A stretch of 64,000 nucleotides of DNA from contig NZ_AQYG01000034.1 in assembly GCF_000380485.1 (NCBI RefSeq), positions 1 to 64,000 on the forward strand, written 5' to 3'. Of the stretch, positions 1 to 8,403 are shown in pieces. How positions within the stretch are numbered: the first letter of the stretch is position 1; each line of letters starts with the position of its first letter. The notes beneath the pieces were generated by a model, which was given only the letters and a program-made list of their open reading frames with translations, made no database searches and had not been told where the DNA came from. A program made the translations under genes and the position numbers. The DNA is from Jongsikchunia kroppenstedtii DSM 45133. Lineage in GTDB: Bacteria; Actinomycetota; Actinomycetes; Mycobacteriales; Mycobacteriaceae.

Positions 1-25
1 GGGACTGCTGCACGTTCAGGTGACA
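1..25 (+). repeat. Left terminal inverted repeat of the IS3 element
   Basis: The first 25 bases (GGGACTGCTGCACGTTCAGG then TGACA) are the exact reverse complement of 1241-1265. The transposase binds and cuts such ends. Confidence 0.95.
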
Positions 26-68
26 TCTGATCTGGCTTGCCTCTGGGCGGGCCTGGAAGGATGTTGTT

Positions 69-377
69 GTGCCCAAGCCGTATCCGAGAGAGTTTCGTGA
101 TGATGTCGTGCGCGTGGCCCGTGCCCGCGAGTCCGGTGTCACGTTGGCCCAGATCGCGCGGGACTTCGGTGTTCATGAAATGACGTTGACCAAATGGCTG
201 CGTCAGGCCGCTGTCGATGATGGCGAGCGGCCCGGAACGAGTACGTCGGAGTCGGCCGAGTTGCGGGAGGCGAATCGGCGGATCCGGTTGCTGGAGCAGG
301 AGAACGAGGTCTTGCGGCGGGCGACCGCCTATCTGTCGCAGGCCAATCTGCCGGGAAAAGGCTCTACCCGCTCGTGA
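69..377 (+). CDS. IS3 transposase OrfA (helix-turn-helix subunit)
   Basis: 102 residues from a GTG. The N-terminal half is an HTH_Tnp_1 domain (FRDDVVRVARARESGVTLAQ region, about residues 9-45) that recognises the element ends. The C-terminal half is a leucine-zipper-like coiled coil (about 65-90) used for multimerisation. It ends in a TGA overlapping the orfB start as GTGA, so OrfB can be made by coupling. An A4G run at 356-360 in the overlap region also allows a -1 slip into the orfB frame, which is open through that site; this would give the OrfAB fusion transposase typical of the family. Confidence 0.93.
   Translation: MPKPYPREFRDDVVRVARARESGVTLAQIARDFGVHEMTLTKWLRQAAVDDGERPGTSTSESAELREANRRIRLLEQENEVLRRATAYLSQANLPGKGSTRS
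355..360 (+). other. Candidate -1 ribosomal frameshift site of the IS3 transposase
   Basis: The string GAAAAG lies just before the orfA stop. The orfB frame is -1 relative to orfA and stays open back through this run, as required for an OrfAB fusion. The IS3 family is known to use A-rich slippery sites; use of this one is inferred. Confidence 0.5.
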
Positions 378-1234
378 AAGAGCTCGCCGCCGACGGTATC
401 CCCGTCGCGGTGACGTGCCGGGTCCTGCAGCTCGCCCGTCAGCCCTACTATCGGTGGCTGGCCGTTCCGGTGACCGCCGCGGAGCTGGTCGAGGCCTATC
501 GGGCTAACGCGTTGTGTGATGCCCACCGTGATGATCCCGAGTTCGGCTACCGGTTCCTTACTGATGAGGCGGCTGCCGCCGGCCAGGCGATGGCCTCGCG
601 CACGGCATGGCGGATCTGCCGGTCCAACCGGTGGTGGTCGAGTTTCGGTAAACCTGGCCGCGGGAAGAATCGCCGGCCGGGCCCGCCGGTGCATGATGAT
701 CTGGTGTGCCGGGATTTCACCGCTGATAAACCGAATCAGTTGTGGCTCACCGATATCACCGAGCACCGCACCGGTGAGGGCAAGTTGTACCTGTGTGCGG
801 TCAAGGATGTGTGCTCGGGCCGGATCGTCGGGTACTCGATGGACTCACGGATGAAGTCCCGGTTGGCGGTGGCGGCGATCAATAACGCCGTGGCCCGCCG
901 GGACGATGTGGCCGGCTGCATCGTGCATAGCGATCGTGGCAGCCAATTCCGTTCCCGCCGTTACGTTCACACGCTGAACGTCCATCGGCTGGTCGGGTCG
1001 ATGGGGCGCGTCGGCGCGGCCGGTGACAACGCGGCGATGGAATCGTTCTTCGCGCTGCTGCAGAAGAACGTCTTGGACCGGCGGCCGTGGGCCACCCGGG
1101 AAGAGTTGCAGATCGCGATCGTGACCTGGATTGAACGTACCTACCACCGGCGCCGTCGCCAAGACCGACTCGGACGATTGACCCCGATCGAATTCGAGAC
1201 CATGATGACCACAGCAGTCACTCAGGCTGCGTGA
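374..1234 (+). CDS. IS3 transposase OrfB (DDE integrase-type catalytic subunit)
   Basis: 286 residues. An HTH_21-like region (about 45-100) precedes an rve integrase core. The catalytic triad is visible: Asp in LWLTDITEH (about residue 124), Asp in VHSDRGSQF (about 185) and Glu in NAAMESFFALL (about 221), with the D-x35-E spacing of the family. It starts at a GTG overlapping the orfA stop, or is made as an OrfAB frameshift product. It appears intact, so the element may still be active. Confidence 0.93.
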   Translation: MKELAADGIPVAVTCRVLQLARQPYYRWLAVPVTAAELVEAYRANALCDAHRDDPEFGYRFLTDEAAAAGQAMASRTAWRICRSNRWWSSFGKPGRGKNRRPGPPVHDDLVCRDFTADKPNQLWLTDITEHRTGEGKLYLCAVKDVCSGRIVGYSMDSRMKSRLAVAAINNAVARRDDVAGCIVHSDRGSQFRSRRYVHTLNVHRLVGSMGRVGAAGDNAAMESFFALLQKNVLDRRPWATREELQIAIVTWIERTYHRRRRQDRLGRLTPIEFETMMTTAVTQAA

Positions 1235-1240
1235 CCAAAC

Positions 1241-1265
1241 TGTCACCTGAACGTGCAGCAGTCCC
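1241..1265 (-). repeat. Right terminal inverted repeat of the IS3 element
   Basis: Exact reverse complement of bases 1-25. It carries a GTG (1253) in frame with the downstream methyltransferase remnant. Confidence 0.95.
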
Positions 1266-1267
1266 AT

Positions 1268-2473
1268 ATGTTGTCAACCGATCCGCCCTACTACAACAAC
1301 ATTGGGTACTCCGACCTTTCCGACTTCTTCTATGTGTGGCAACGCCGTTCGCTTCAAACTATCTACCCGAGGCTGATGTCGTCGATGCTCGTTCCGAAAG
1401 CCGAAGAGCTAGTGGCGAATCCGTACCGCCACGACGGCGTCACTGGCGCGCACACGTTCTTTGAGGAGGGATTCCGCTCGGTCTTTCGCCGCGTTCGCGA
1501 GTCCACGCTGCCCGACTTCCCTATTACCGTCTACTACGCCTTCAAGCAGCAGGAATCAAACGCGACCGGGGAGGCGTCGAGCGGCTGGGAGACACTACTG
1601 GAAGGTATGGTCCAGTCCAACTGGCGAATCACGGCTACCTGGCCTGTACGCAGCGAGCTCACCAATCGAATGTTGTCGCAGGGGACCAACGCATTGGCCT
1701 CCTCTATTGTCCTGTCTCTGCGCCCGCGGCCGCAAGACGCACCAGCCATCGACCGGCGTGGGTTTGTGTCAACGCTGAAAGCGGAACTGCCGCAGGCGCT
1801 TCGTGAACTCCAGCAAGGCGCGATCGCGCCGGTCGACATGCCTCAGGCCGCGATCGGGCCCGGTATGGCGGTGTTCTCGCGTTACTCGGCCGTGCTCAAT
1901 GACGACGGCACCTCGATGACAGTCCGCGCCGCACTTGCCCGGATCAACGAGATCCTCGACGAGGTGCTTGCGGAGCAAGAAGGCGACTTCGATGTCGATA
2001 CGCGCTTCGCCATCGCCTGGTATCGGCTCAACGGGTTCGGCAAGGGCAAGTTCGGCGACGCCGACAGTATGGCCCGCGCCCGGTCGACGTCCGTCGAGCA
2101 TATGGACCGCGCCGGGATCCTCACCGCCCGCGCCGGCGAGGTGACGCTGCTGTCCCCCGCCGCGCTCGACGAGATCTACGCCGACACTCCATACGACCCG
2201 GCGGCCGACAAGATCATCAGCGCCTGGGAAGTCACCATGCATCTGTCCCGGCTGCTGCAGTCCGGTGGCATCCCCGCGGCCGGCGAACTGCTGGCGACGG
2301 TCCCCGAGTCGATCGACAAGGACCTCTGCAAGGAGCTGGCCTTCCTCCTGTTCGCGATCTCCGAGGATCGCAAGCAGACCAAGGATGCGGTCGAATTCAA
2401 CGCACTCGGCACAGCCTGGTCGGACATCGTCGCGGCCAGCCGCACGGCCGTCACCCAGCTGACCCTGGAGTAG
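1268..2473 (+). pseudogene. DUF1156-type DNA methyltransferase, 5' half missing at the IS3 junction
   Basis: About 400 codons remain open. The remnant opens with STDPPYYNNIGYSDLSDFF, the catalytic motif IV (DPPY) of amino-methyltransferases that modify adenine or cytosine N4. The following sequence resembles the C-terminal half of large DUF1156-type methylases, which are usually about 900 residues (family knowledge). The N-terminal half, expected to carry the DUF1156 domain, is not in the window. The frame also extends into the IS right repeat from a GTG at 1253, but there is no ribosome site. It lies 182 bp upstream of and codirectional with the HEPN-ATPase gene, its expected partner. Family assignment is by motif and context. 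Confidence 0.78.
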
Positions 2474-2655
2474 CGGCTCGACGATGCGCGCATCCGGTGA
2501 CGATGCAGTTGATCGATCAGCTGCATCGTCGCCGAACCGCTGCACCAACAGACGGCCCGCCGCTGATCAGACGGATCGGGCATTACCCGCGCGAGCACGT
2601 CACATCAATCGTTAACCTAACGCACAACGCGTTATGAATCTTTGGGGAGAACACA

Positions 2656-5600
2656 GTGGCACAGACGAATCGGGATCGTGTCGGCAAGGCGATGGAATTG
2701 CTGGGTCCAGCACTCGACGTCTTCCTGACCAAGGTGTTTGACGGCGAGCTGCCCGGCCAGACCGACTGGACCGCGCTGCTCGCGGCGAAGGACTCGCAGC
2801 AGGGCGGCGGCGCACCCAAGTCATACAGTCGCACCGATCCGCAGAACAGCCTGCGGATGCTTGCCAACAATGTGCCGGGCTCACTGCGCCGTGGGTGGTA
2901 CCCGTTCGATGAGCACCTGTCGCGCGTCGAGAAGAGTTGGGCCGAAGAACTCCGCGATGCCCGCAACAAGTGGGCGCACAACGAACCCTTCAGCTTCGAC
3001 GACTGCACCCGCGCTCTTGACACCACCGAACGCTTCCTCAAGGCGATCAACGCTCCCGAAGCCGCCGACCAGGTACGGCGATCCCGCATCGACCTGATGC
3101 GACTCGGCACCGAGCGCGAGGACAGCAAAGTCGTGAAGTCCACGGCCACAGCAGACATCAAGTCGCCCGGCCTGCAGCCCTGGCGCACGATTCTGACACC
3201 GCACAAAGACGTTGCGAGCGGCAACTTCCATGCCGCTCAATTCGCCGCCGACCTCGGAATGGTCGCCCGCGGCGAAAGCGATGCCGAATACAACGATCCC
3301 ATCGAGTTCTTCCGGCGCACTTTCCTCACCGAAGGGCTCAAGGATCTGATCCGTCGTGCGGTGGCCCGGTTGTCCGGCGATATGAACGCGTCGCCGGTCA
3401 TCAATCTGCAAACCAACTTCGGTGGCGGCAAGACGCACTCGATGCTCGCCGTATGGCATCTCGCATCCGGACGGTCACTCACCGAGTTTCCACAAGAGGT
3501 TCAGGACACCCTCGGTGTTTCGGCGCTGCCCACGAACGTGAAGCGAGTTGCGCTGGTCGGCACGGAGATTCAGGCCGGCGCACCGAAGACGGTCGCGCCC
3601 GGAGTCACCGTCAACACCATCTGGGGCATTCTCGCCTGGCAACTCGGCGGCGCCGAGGCCTACGAGATCGTCCGCGCCGCTGACGAAGCCGGCACCAGCC
3701 CCGGCGAGTCACTGCGTGTGCTGTTCGAGACGTTCGGTCCAGCCGCCATCCTGATCGATGAGTGGGTGGCGTATGCGCGCATGCTGCTCGGCACCGAGAA
3801 TCTCCCTGACGGCACCTTCGATTCACAGTTCACCTTCGCGCAGACCCTCACCGAGCAGACCAAGGCGGTGCCGGGAATGCTTCTGCTGGTTTCGATTCCG
3901 GCGTCAGAGAAGATCGAGGACGGCAAGTACGTCGGCGACGAAGAAGAGGTCGGCGGCGAGAACGGCAAGGCGGCACTGAACATGCTCCGCAAGGCTGTCA
4001 GCCGCGTCGCCGATCAGTGGCGGCCCGCCAATGCCGACGAGAGCTTCGAGATCGTCCGTCGCCGATTGTTCGAAGAACCAACCGCCGATCAACGCGCCCA
4101 GATCACCAATGCAGCAAAGGAACTGAGCGGCTTCTACCAGAAGTATCACGCCGAGTTCCCCAAGGAGGCCGTCGATTCCGATTACCAGGACAAGATCAAG
4201 CGCAGTTACCCGATCCATCCGGAACTGTTCGAGCGGCTCTATCAGGACTGGTCGACGCTGGAACGGTTCCAGCGCACCCGCGGCGTGCTACGTCTGATGA
4301 ATGTCATCGTCGGAAGCCTGTGGCGCAGCGAGGCGAGCGCGCCATTCGTGATGCCGGGCGATATTCCCCTGGACGACAAGGAAGTTTCTCAGGAACTGAA
4401 CCAATACCTGGATGACAACTGGATTCCGATCATCGATCGCGATGTCGACGGTCGCGACGCGGTGCCGGCCAAGATCGACAAGGAGAACACTGCGCTCGGG
4501 GCGCGGCATATCACCCAGCGCCTGGCCCGCACGGTCTTCATAGGTGCGGTGCCCGGCCTCAAACTCCCGAAGAGCACGCACAAAGGACTTGACCGCAAGC
4601 GCGTCTTTCTCGGCACCGCGATCCCCGGCGATGTCCCCGGAAACTTCTACCCCGCGCTCAATCACCTCACCAATCAGGCCACCTACTTCTACGGCGCGGA
4701 CAATCGGTATTGGTATGACACGCATGCCAATACGACGCGATCTGCACGCGACTACGCCGAGCAGCTGCACGCCGAGGATGTCTGGGCCGAAGTCAAGCGG
4801 CGACTGAACAATCACCGCAAGCCGTCGCCCACCGGTTTCGTCAACGTGCATATCGCTCCCGACTCCACGGCCGAGGTGCCCGACATCGCCGAAGTGCGGC
4901 TGGTGATGCTGCCGGCGAACATCCCCCACGCGAAGGGAAAAGCTGATTCGACGGCTACGGAATTCGCGCGCGAATACATCGACAACGCCGGCTCGGCGCA
5001 GCGGATCAACCGGAACATGATCGCATTTCTCGCACCGGACGAGAGCCGCTCCAGAGAACTCGACAGCGGCATCCGCGAGTACCTCGCCTGGAAACATCTG
5101 GCCGACAACGCGAAGCAGTACGACTTCACGGCCAGCCAGCTCGAACAGATCAACGGCCGGGTGACCACCCACGACCAGACAGTGAAAGATCGCCTGGCAC
5201 AGACCTACACCTGGCTCATCACGCCTACGGCGCTGCCGGGACAGAAGTACACGCTCGACATCGCCAAGGCAGACACGAACGAAAACGACTTCTCGGCACG
5301 CGCTGCCGCAAAAATGCGTGACGACTCCATCCTTGCCTTGAACCACTCGCCGCGAAACATCCGGCTTCAGCTCGACGGCCCGCTCAAGTCGATCTGGGCC
5401 GAGCGCGGCTACATCAGCCTCGGTGAGCTGTGGGGCTACTACGCGCAGCACCCATACATGCCACGGTTGCGCGATCGTTCCGTGTTGGAGGCCGGCGTGC
5501 TCGGCGTCTTCGACGATCCCATCGGCTGGGAGGCGGCGACGTTCGCCCTGGCGATCGGCGTTGACGACGGCAAGTTCACCGAGGTGTTCCTGCCCAGCGG

Positions 5601-5997
5601 CAATCTGACGCCGCCGGTCTCCGATTCACTGCTGCTGATCCGACCGGATCTGGCCCAGAAGCATGTCGACGAGCAGATCTCCGAGATCACCGAGGCCCCT
5701 GAGTCCATGGATGGCGCGAGCCCGGACGAACCAGTGCAGCCGCCACCGGTCGGACCTGCCCCCAAGACCCGCTACGTCGGGACCAAGCTGTTCGCGCCCG
5801 ACGCGATCGCCTCGCAGTTCAGCAACGTTCTGCAAGAGGTGATACAGCAGCTGCAGAGCGTCGATGGCGCTCAGGTCGAGGTGCGGATCGATATCGCGGC
5901 GACGGCACCTAACGGATTCGATGAAGCAAAGATGCGCACGGTGAAGGAGAACGGCACTACTCTCAAATTCCAAGACAACGAGTTTTACGCGGACTGA
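2656..5997 (+). CDS. Swt1-type HEPN + DUF499-type P-loop ATPase, defence-associated
   Basis: 1113 residues from a GTG with a GGGGAG ribosome site. Residues about 1-135 form a Swt1-like HEPN domain with the Rx4H ribonuclease motif RNKWAH at 103-108. A large AAA-like ATPase follows: Walker A FGGGKTHS (255-262) and Walker B LIDEW (366-370). The remainder matches the DUF499 type, with no membrane segments. DUF499 proteins co-occur with DUF1156 methylases, and often a helicase, in phage-defence loci; Hma-type systems (helicase, methylase, ATPase) are the nearest described arrangement I can name. Here no helicase is seen downstream and the methylase is broken, so the locus is probably incomplete. 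The molecular role is inferred. Confidence 0.82.
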   Translation: MAQTNRDRVGKAMELLGPALDVFLTKVFDGELPGQTDWTALLAAKDSQQGGGAPKSYSRTDPQNSLRMLANNVPGSLRRGWYPFDEHLSRVEKSWAEELRDARNKWAHNEPFSFDDCTRALDTTERFLKAINAPEAADQVRRSRIDLMRLGTEREDSKVVKSTATADIKSPGLQPWRTILTPHKDVASGNFHAAQFAADLGMVARGESDAEYNDPIEFFRRTFLTEGLKDLIRRAVARLSGDMNASPVINLQTNFGGGKTHSMLAVWHLASGRSLTEFPQEVQDTLGVSALPTNVKRVALVGTEIQAGAPKTVAPGVTVNTIWGILAWQLGGAEAYEIVRAADEAGTSPGESLRVLFETFGPAAILIDEWVAYARMLLGTENLPDGTFDSQFTFAQTLTEQTKAVPGMLLLVSIPASEKIEDGKYVGDEEEVGGENGKAALNMLRKAVSRVADQWRPANADESFEIVRRRLFEEPTADQRAQITNAAKELSGFYQKYHAEFPKEAVDSDYQDKIKRSYPIHPELFERLYQDWSTLERFQRTRGVLRLMNVIVGSLWRSEASAPFVMPGDIPLDDKEVSQELNQYLDDNWIPIIDRDVDGRDAVPAKIDKENTALGARHITQRLARTVFIGAVPGLKLPKSTHKGLDRKRVFLGTAIPGDVPGNFYPALNHLTNQATYFYGADNRYWYDTHANTTRSARDYAEQLHAEDVWAEVKRRLNNHRKPSPTGFVNVHIAPDSTAEVPDIAEVRLVMLPANIPHAKGKADSTATEFAREYIDNAGSAQRINRNMIAFLAPDESRSRELDSGIREYLAWKHLADNAKQYDFTASQLEQINGRVTTHDQTVKDRLAQTYTWLITPTALPGQKYTLDIAKADTNENDFSARAAAKMRDDSILALNHSPRNIRLQLDGPLKSIWAERGYISLGELWGYYAQHPYMPRLRDRSVLEAGVLGVFDDPIGWEAATFALAIGVDDGKFTEVFLPSGNLTPPVSDSLLLIRPDLAQKHVDEQISEITEAPESMDGASPDEPVQPPPVGPAPKTRYVGTKLFAPDAIASQFSNVLQEVIQQLQSVDGAQVEVRIDIAATAPNGFDEAKMRTVKENGTTLKFQDNEFYAD

Positions 5998-6046
5998 TCC
6001 GACTCGTTCTGCGACTATTTTCTGGTCCTAAAGAGGCCTGCGCTGC

Positions 6047-6085
6047 TATCCTGTCTGGAAGCACGGCCTCCATCCTGGGGCCGTG
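6047..6085 (+). promoter_or_regulatory. Candidate greA promoter -10 and adjacent hairpin
   Basis: TATCCT at 6047-6052 fits an actinobacterial -10 box. A hairpin with arms CACGGCC (6062-6068) and GGCCGTG (6079-6085) follows at once. It may be a 5' leader structure of greA or the 3' end of the ATPase transcript. There is no U tract and no clear -35 box. Confidence 0.35.
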
Positions 6086-6139
6086 TTGCTGCATTTGGTG
6101 CCAACGACGATGTTGGCGCATGTCTGTTAGGAGACCGAG

Positions 6140-6628
6140 ATGACTGAGACGACGTGGTTGACCCCGGAGTCGCACGAGCGGCTGAAGAGCGAGTTGGACC
6201 AGCTCATCGCCAATCGGCCGGTCATCGCCGCCGAGATCAATGAGCGCCGCGAAGAAGGCGACCTCAAGGAGAACGGCGGCTATCACGCGGCGCGCGAGGA
6301 GCAGGGCCAGCAGGAGGCTCGCATCCGTCAGCTGCAGGAGCTGCTGAACAACGCGAAGGTCGGCGAGGCCCCGACGCAGTCGGGCGTGGCGCTGCCGGGT
6401 TCGGTGGTCAAGGTCTATTACGACGATGACAAGAAGGACACCGAGACCTTCCTGATCGCGACCCGCGAGGAGGGCGCGCAGGACGGAAAGCTCGAGGTCT
6501 ACTCGCCGAGTTCGCCGTTGGGTGCCGCACTCATCGATGCGAAGGTCGGCGAGACCCGGGAGTACGCCGTGCCGTCGGGTGCCACCATCAAGGTGACGCT
6601 GGTCAGCGCGGAGCCGTACCACTCCTGA
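6140..6628 (+). CDS. greA: Transcription elongation factor GreA
   Basis: 162 residues, normal for the family. It binds the secondary channel of RNA polymerase and stimulates transcript cleavage in backtracked complexes. Residues 1-80 are the antiparallel coiled coil, whose tip carries the key acidic pair D41 and E44 in [15 protein letters not shown]. Residues about 85-162 are the FKBP-like domain, including [14 protein letters not shown]. The ATG has a TAGGAGA site 8 nt upstream. A strong hairpin follows the stop. Its nearness to metB and cbs matches mycobacterial gene order and marks the return to core sequence after the defence locus. Confidence 0.97.
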   Translation: MTETTWLTPESHERLKSELDQLIANRPVIAAEINERREEGDLKENGGYHAAREEQGQQEARIRQLQELLNNAKVGEAPTQSGVALPGSVVKVYYDDDKKDTETFLIATREEGAQDGKLEVYSPSSPLGAALIDAKVGETREYAVPSGATIKVTLVSAEPYHS

Positions 6629-6644
6629 GCCAGGCGTTCTGAAG

Positions 6645-6673
6645 GCCCGGCCGCCCAGGCGGCCGGGCTTTTT
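6645..6673 (+). terminator. Rho-independent terminator of greA
   Basis: GC-only stem with arms GCCCGGCCGC and GCGGCCGGGC followed by TTTTT. It lies between convergent greA and the GNAT gene. Confidence 0.85.
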
Positions 6674-6682
6674 GCGTGCGCG

Positions 6683-7171
6683 TCAGAGATCGCGCTGGAG
6701 ATACGCCATGTCGACCCAGCGGTCGAATTTCCAGGCGATCTTCTGATGCACACCGACCATCTCGAAGCCGAGCGCGGTGTGGATACCGACACTGGGCTCG
6801 TTCGGCATCGTCACCGCCGCGACCGCGCGTTTGAATCCGCGTTCGGCCAGCCGGTCGAACAGCGTTGTGTACAAAGCCTTTCCGGCTCCGGTGCGATGCC
6901 GATTGAGGTCGATGTAGATGCTGACCTCGCAGGCGTACAGGAATCCGGCCCGACCGCGGTACGGGCCGCCATAGGCGTAGCCGAACACCGTGCCGTCGTC
7001 GTCCTCCACGACGATCCAGTCGTGCGTCGCCAGTGCGGCCTCGATGCGTCGGGCCATCTCCACGACCGAGGGCGCGTCGTATTCCAGCGTTATCGGCGTC
7101 TCTATGACATACGGGGTGTAGATGGCAGCGCATGCCGCCGCGTCGTCGATGCCGGCCTGCCTGATCTTCAT
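6683..7171 (-). CDS. GNAT N-acetyltransferase, phosphinothricin-acetyltransferase-like
   Basis: 162 residues. The start MKIRQAGIDDAAACAAIYTP and the acetyl-CoA loop RHRTGAGKAL (91-100) are typical of the Pat/Bar branch of the GNAT fold, which transfers acetyl from acetyl-CoA to an amine. The closing region has FEMVGVHQKIAWKFDRW, the usual Pat C-terminus. The native substrate is not predictable: homologues act on phosphinothricin, methionine sulfoximine or sulfone. The gene lies 13 bp downstream of ilvA on the same strand and may be the last gene of the cbs-metB-ilvA operon. Confidence 0.85.
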   Translation of the reverse strand: MKIRQAGIDDAAACAAIYTPYVIETPITLEYDAPSVVEMARRIEAALATHDWIVVEDDDGTVFGYAYGGPYRGRAGFLYACEVSIYIDLNRHRTGAGKALYTTLFDRLAERGFKRAVAAVTMPNEPSVGIHTALGFEMVGVHQKIAWKFDRWVDMAYLQRDL

Positions 7172-7184
7172 GTCAGCCCGATCC

Positions 7185-8384
7185 TCATGACAGCACGTAT
7201 CCCGCCCGATACAACGCCTCGTGCACCGCTTGCTTGTGCTCGGGACCGCGCGTCTCCAGACTGGCGGTGACCCGCACCTGACCCAGCGGCAGCTCGCCGG
7301 ACACGCGCGAATGCACGACGTCGATCACGCTCGACCCCGTGTCCCGCAACAACTCCAGCAGCGCCACGAGCCCGCCCGGCCGATCGGGGATATCGACGGT
7401 GATCGTCAGATACCTTCCCGCGGACTGCAATCCGTGCGTCGTGACATGCGACAGCAGCAGCGGGTCGATGTTGCCGCCGGACAGCACGACGCAGACCTGG
7501 CCGTCGAGCCGCAGCTCGTCGATCTCCATCAGCGCCGCGACCGCGACCGCGCCGGCCGGCTCGACCAGTAGCTTGGCGCGTTCCAGCACCAGCAGCAACG
7601 CTCGGCTGATCGCCTCCTCCGATACCGTGACGATCTCGTCGACCAGCTCCGAAACATGCTGGAACGTCACGTCTCCCGGCCGCGCAACGGCGATGCCATC
7701 GGCCATCGTGTTCATCTCGGCGACGGGTGTCGGCGCACCCGCGGCCAGCGAACCCGGCCACGCCGCAGCCGATTTCGCCTGCACGCCGATGAGCCGCACC
7801 CCCGGCCGGGTCAGTTTGACCGCCGCCGCGATGCCCGCCAGCAACCCACCACCGCCGAGGGGCACCAGGATCGTGCCGACATCCGGCAGCTGCTCGAGGA
7901 TCTCGACACCGACCGTCGCCTGCCCGGCCACCACGTCCGGGTGGTCGAACGGGTGGATCAGCTCGGCGCCGGTTCGATCGGCGAATTCTTGTGCCGCCCG
8001 CAGGCTTTCGTCGATGATGCTGCCGGTCAGCACCACTTCGGCGCCGTAGCCGCGGGTCGCCGCGACCTTCGGCAGTGACGCCCCCTCGGGCATGAATACC
8101 GTCGACGCGATACCGAGTTCCGCCGCCGACCAGGCCACGCCCTGCGCATGGTTGCCGGCACTCGCCGCGACCACGCCGCGCGATCGCTGTTCGTCAGTCA
8201 GCCCGGCGATCCGTAGATATGCGCCGCGCGGCTTGAACGACCCTGTGCGCTGCAGGTTTTCACACTTCAGCCACACATCGTGGCCGCAGCGCTCCGACAG
8301 CGCCCGCGACGCCACCACCGGCGTGCGTCGCATCACCGGTGCGAGCGCAGCGACAGCTCGATCGAGATCGTCAGCGGTCAGCAT
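7185..8384 (-). CDS. ilvA: Threonine ammonia-lyase (threonine deaminase)
   Basis: 399 residues. A PLP enzyme converting threonine to 2-oxobutanoate and ammonia, the first step toward isoleucine. The PLP lysine is K51 in TGSFKPRGAYLR. The glycine-rich phosphate loop reads PLGGGGLLAG. A single ACT-like domain ends the protein (TITVDIPDRPGGLVALLELL region). The length fits the short ~400-residue form. I chose the ATG at 8384, which has a GAGAGGGA ribosome site. A GTG/ATG 45 bp further upstream would overlap metB. It lies 19 bp after metB in the same operon. Confidence 0.9.
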   Translation of the reverse strand: MLTADDLDRAVAALAPVMRRTPVVASRALSERCGHDVWLKCENLQRTGSFKPRGAYLRIAGLTDEQRSRGVVAASAGNHAQGVAWSAAELGIASTVFMPEGASLPKVAATRGYGAEVVLTGSIIDESLRAAQEFADRTGAELIHPFDHPDVVAGQATVGVEILEQLPDVGTILVPLGGGGLLAGIAAAVKLTRPGVRLIGVQAKSAAAWPGSLAAGAPTPVAEMNTMADGIAVARPGDVTFQHVSELVDEIVTVSEEAISRALLLVLERAKLLVEPAGAVAVAALMEIDELRLDGQVCVVLSGGNIDPLLLSHVTTHGLQSAGRYLTITVDIPDRPGGLVALLELLRDTGSSVIDVVHSRVSGELPLGQVRVTASLETRGPEHKQAVHEALYRAGYVLS

Positions 8385-8403
8385 CAGCCGTCCCTCTCCA
8401 CGA

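Larger units (their letters stand above)
1..1266 (+). mobile_element. IS3-family insertion sequence, essentially complete
   Basis: A two-frame transposase (orfA, orfB) is enclosed by perfect 25-bp terminal inverted repeats at 1-25 and 1241-1265. The base after the right repeat is A, giving the CA end usual for IS3 elements, so the matching first T of the left end should lie one base before the window. Insertion is upstream of and in the same direction as a truncated methyltransferase gene. The flanking target duplication cannot be checked because the left flank is absent; the right flank begins TAT at 1267. A window starting exactly at an IS end suggests a contig edge at a repeat. Confidence 0.93.

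Noticed and set aside
6062-6085. Riboswitch in front of greA
   Set aside because: Only a single short hairpin is visible, with no conserved aptamer features.
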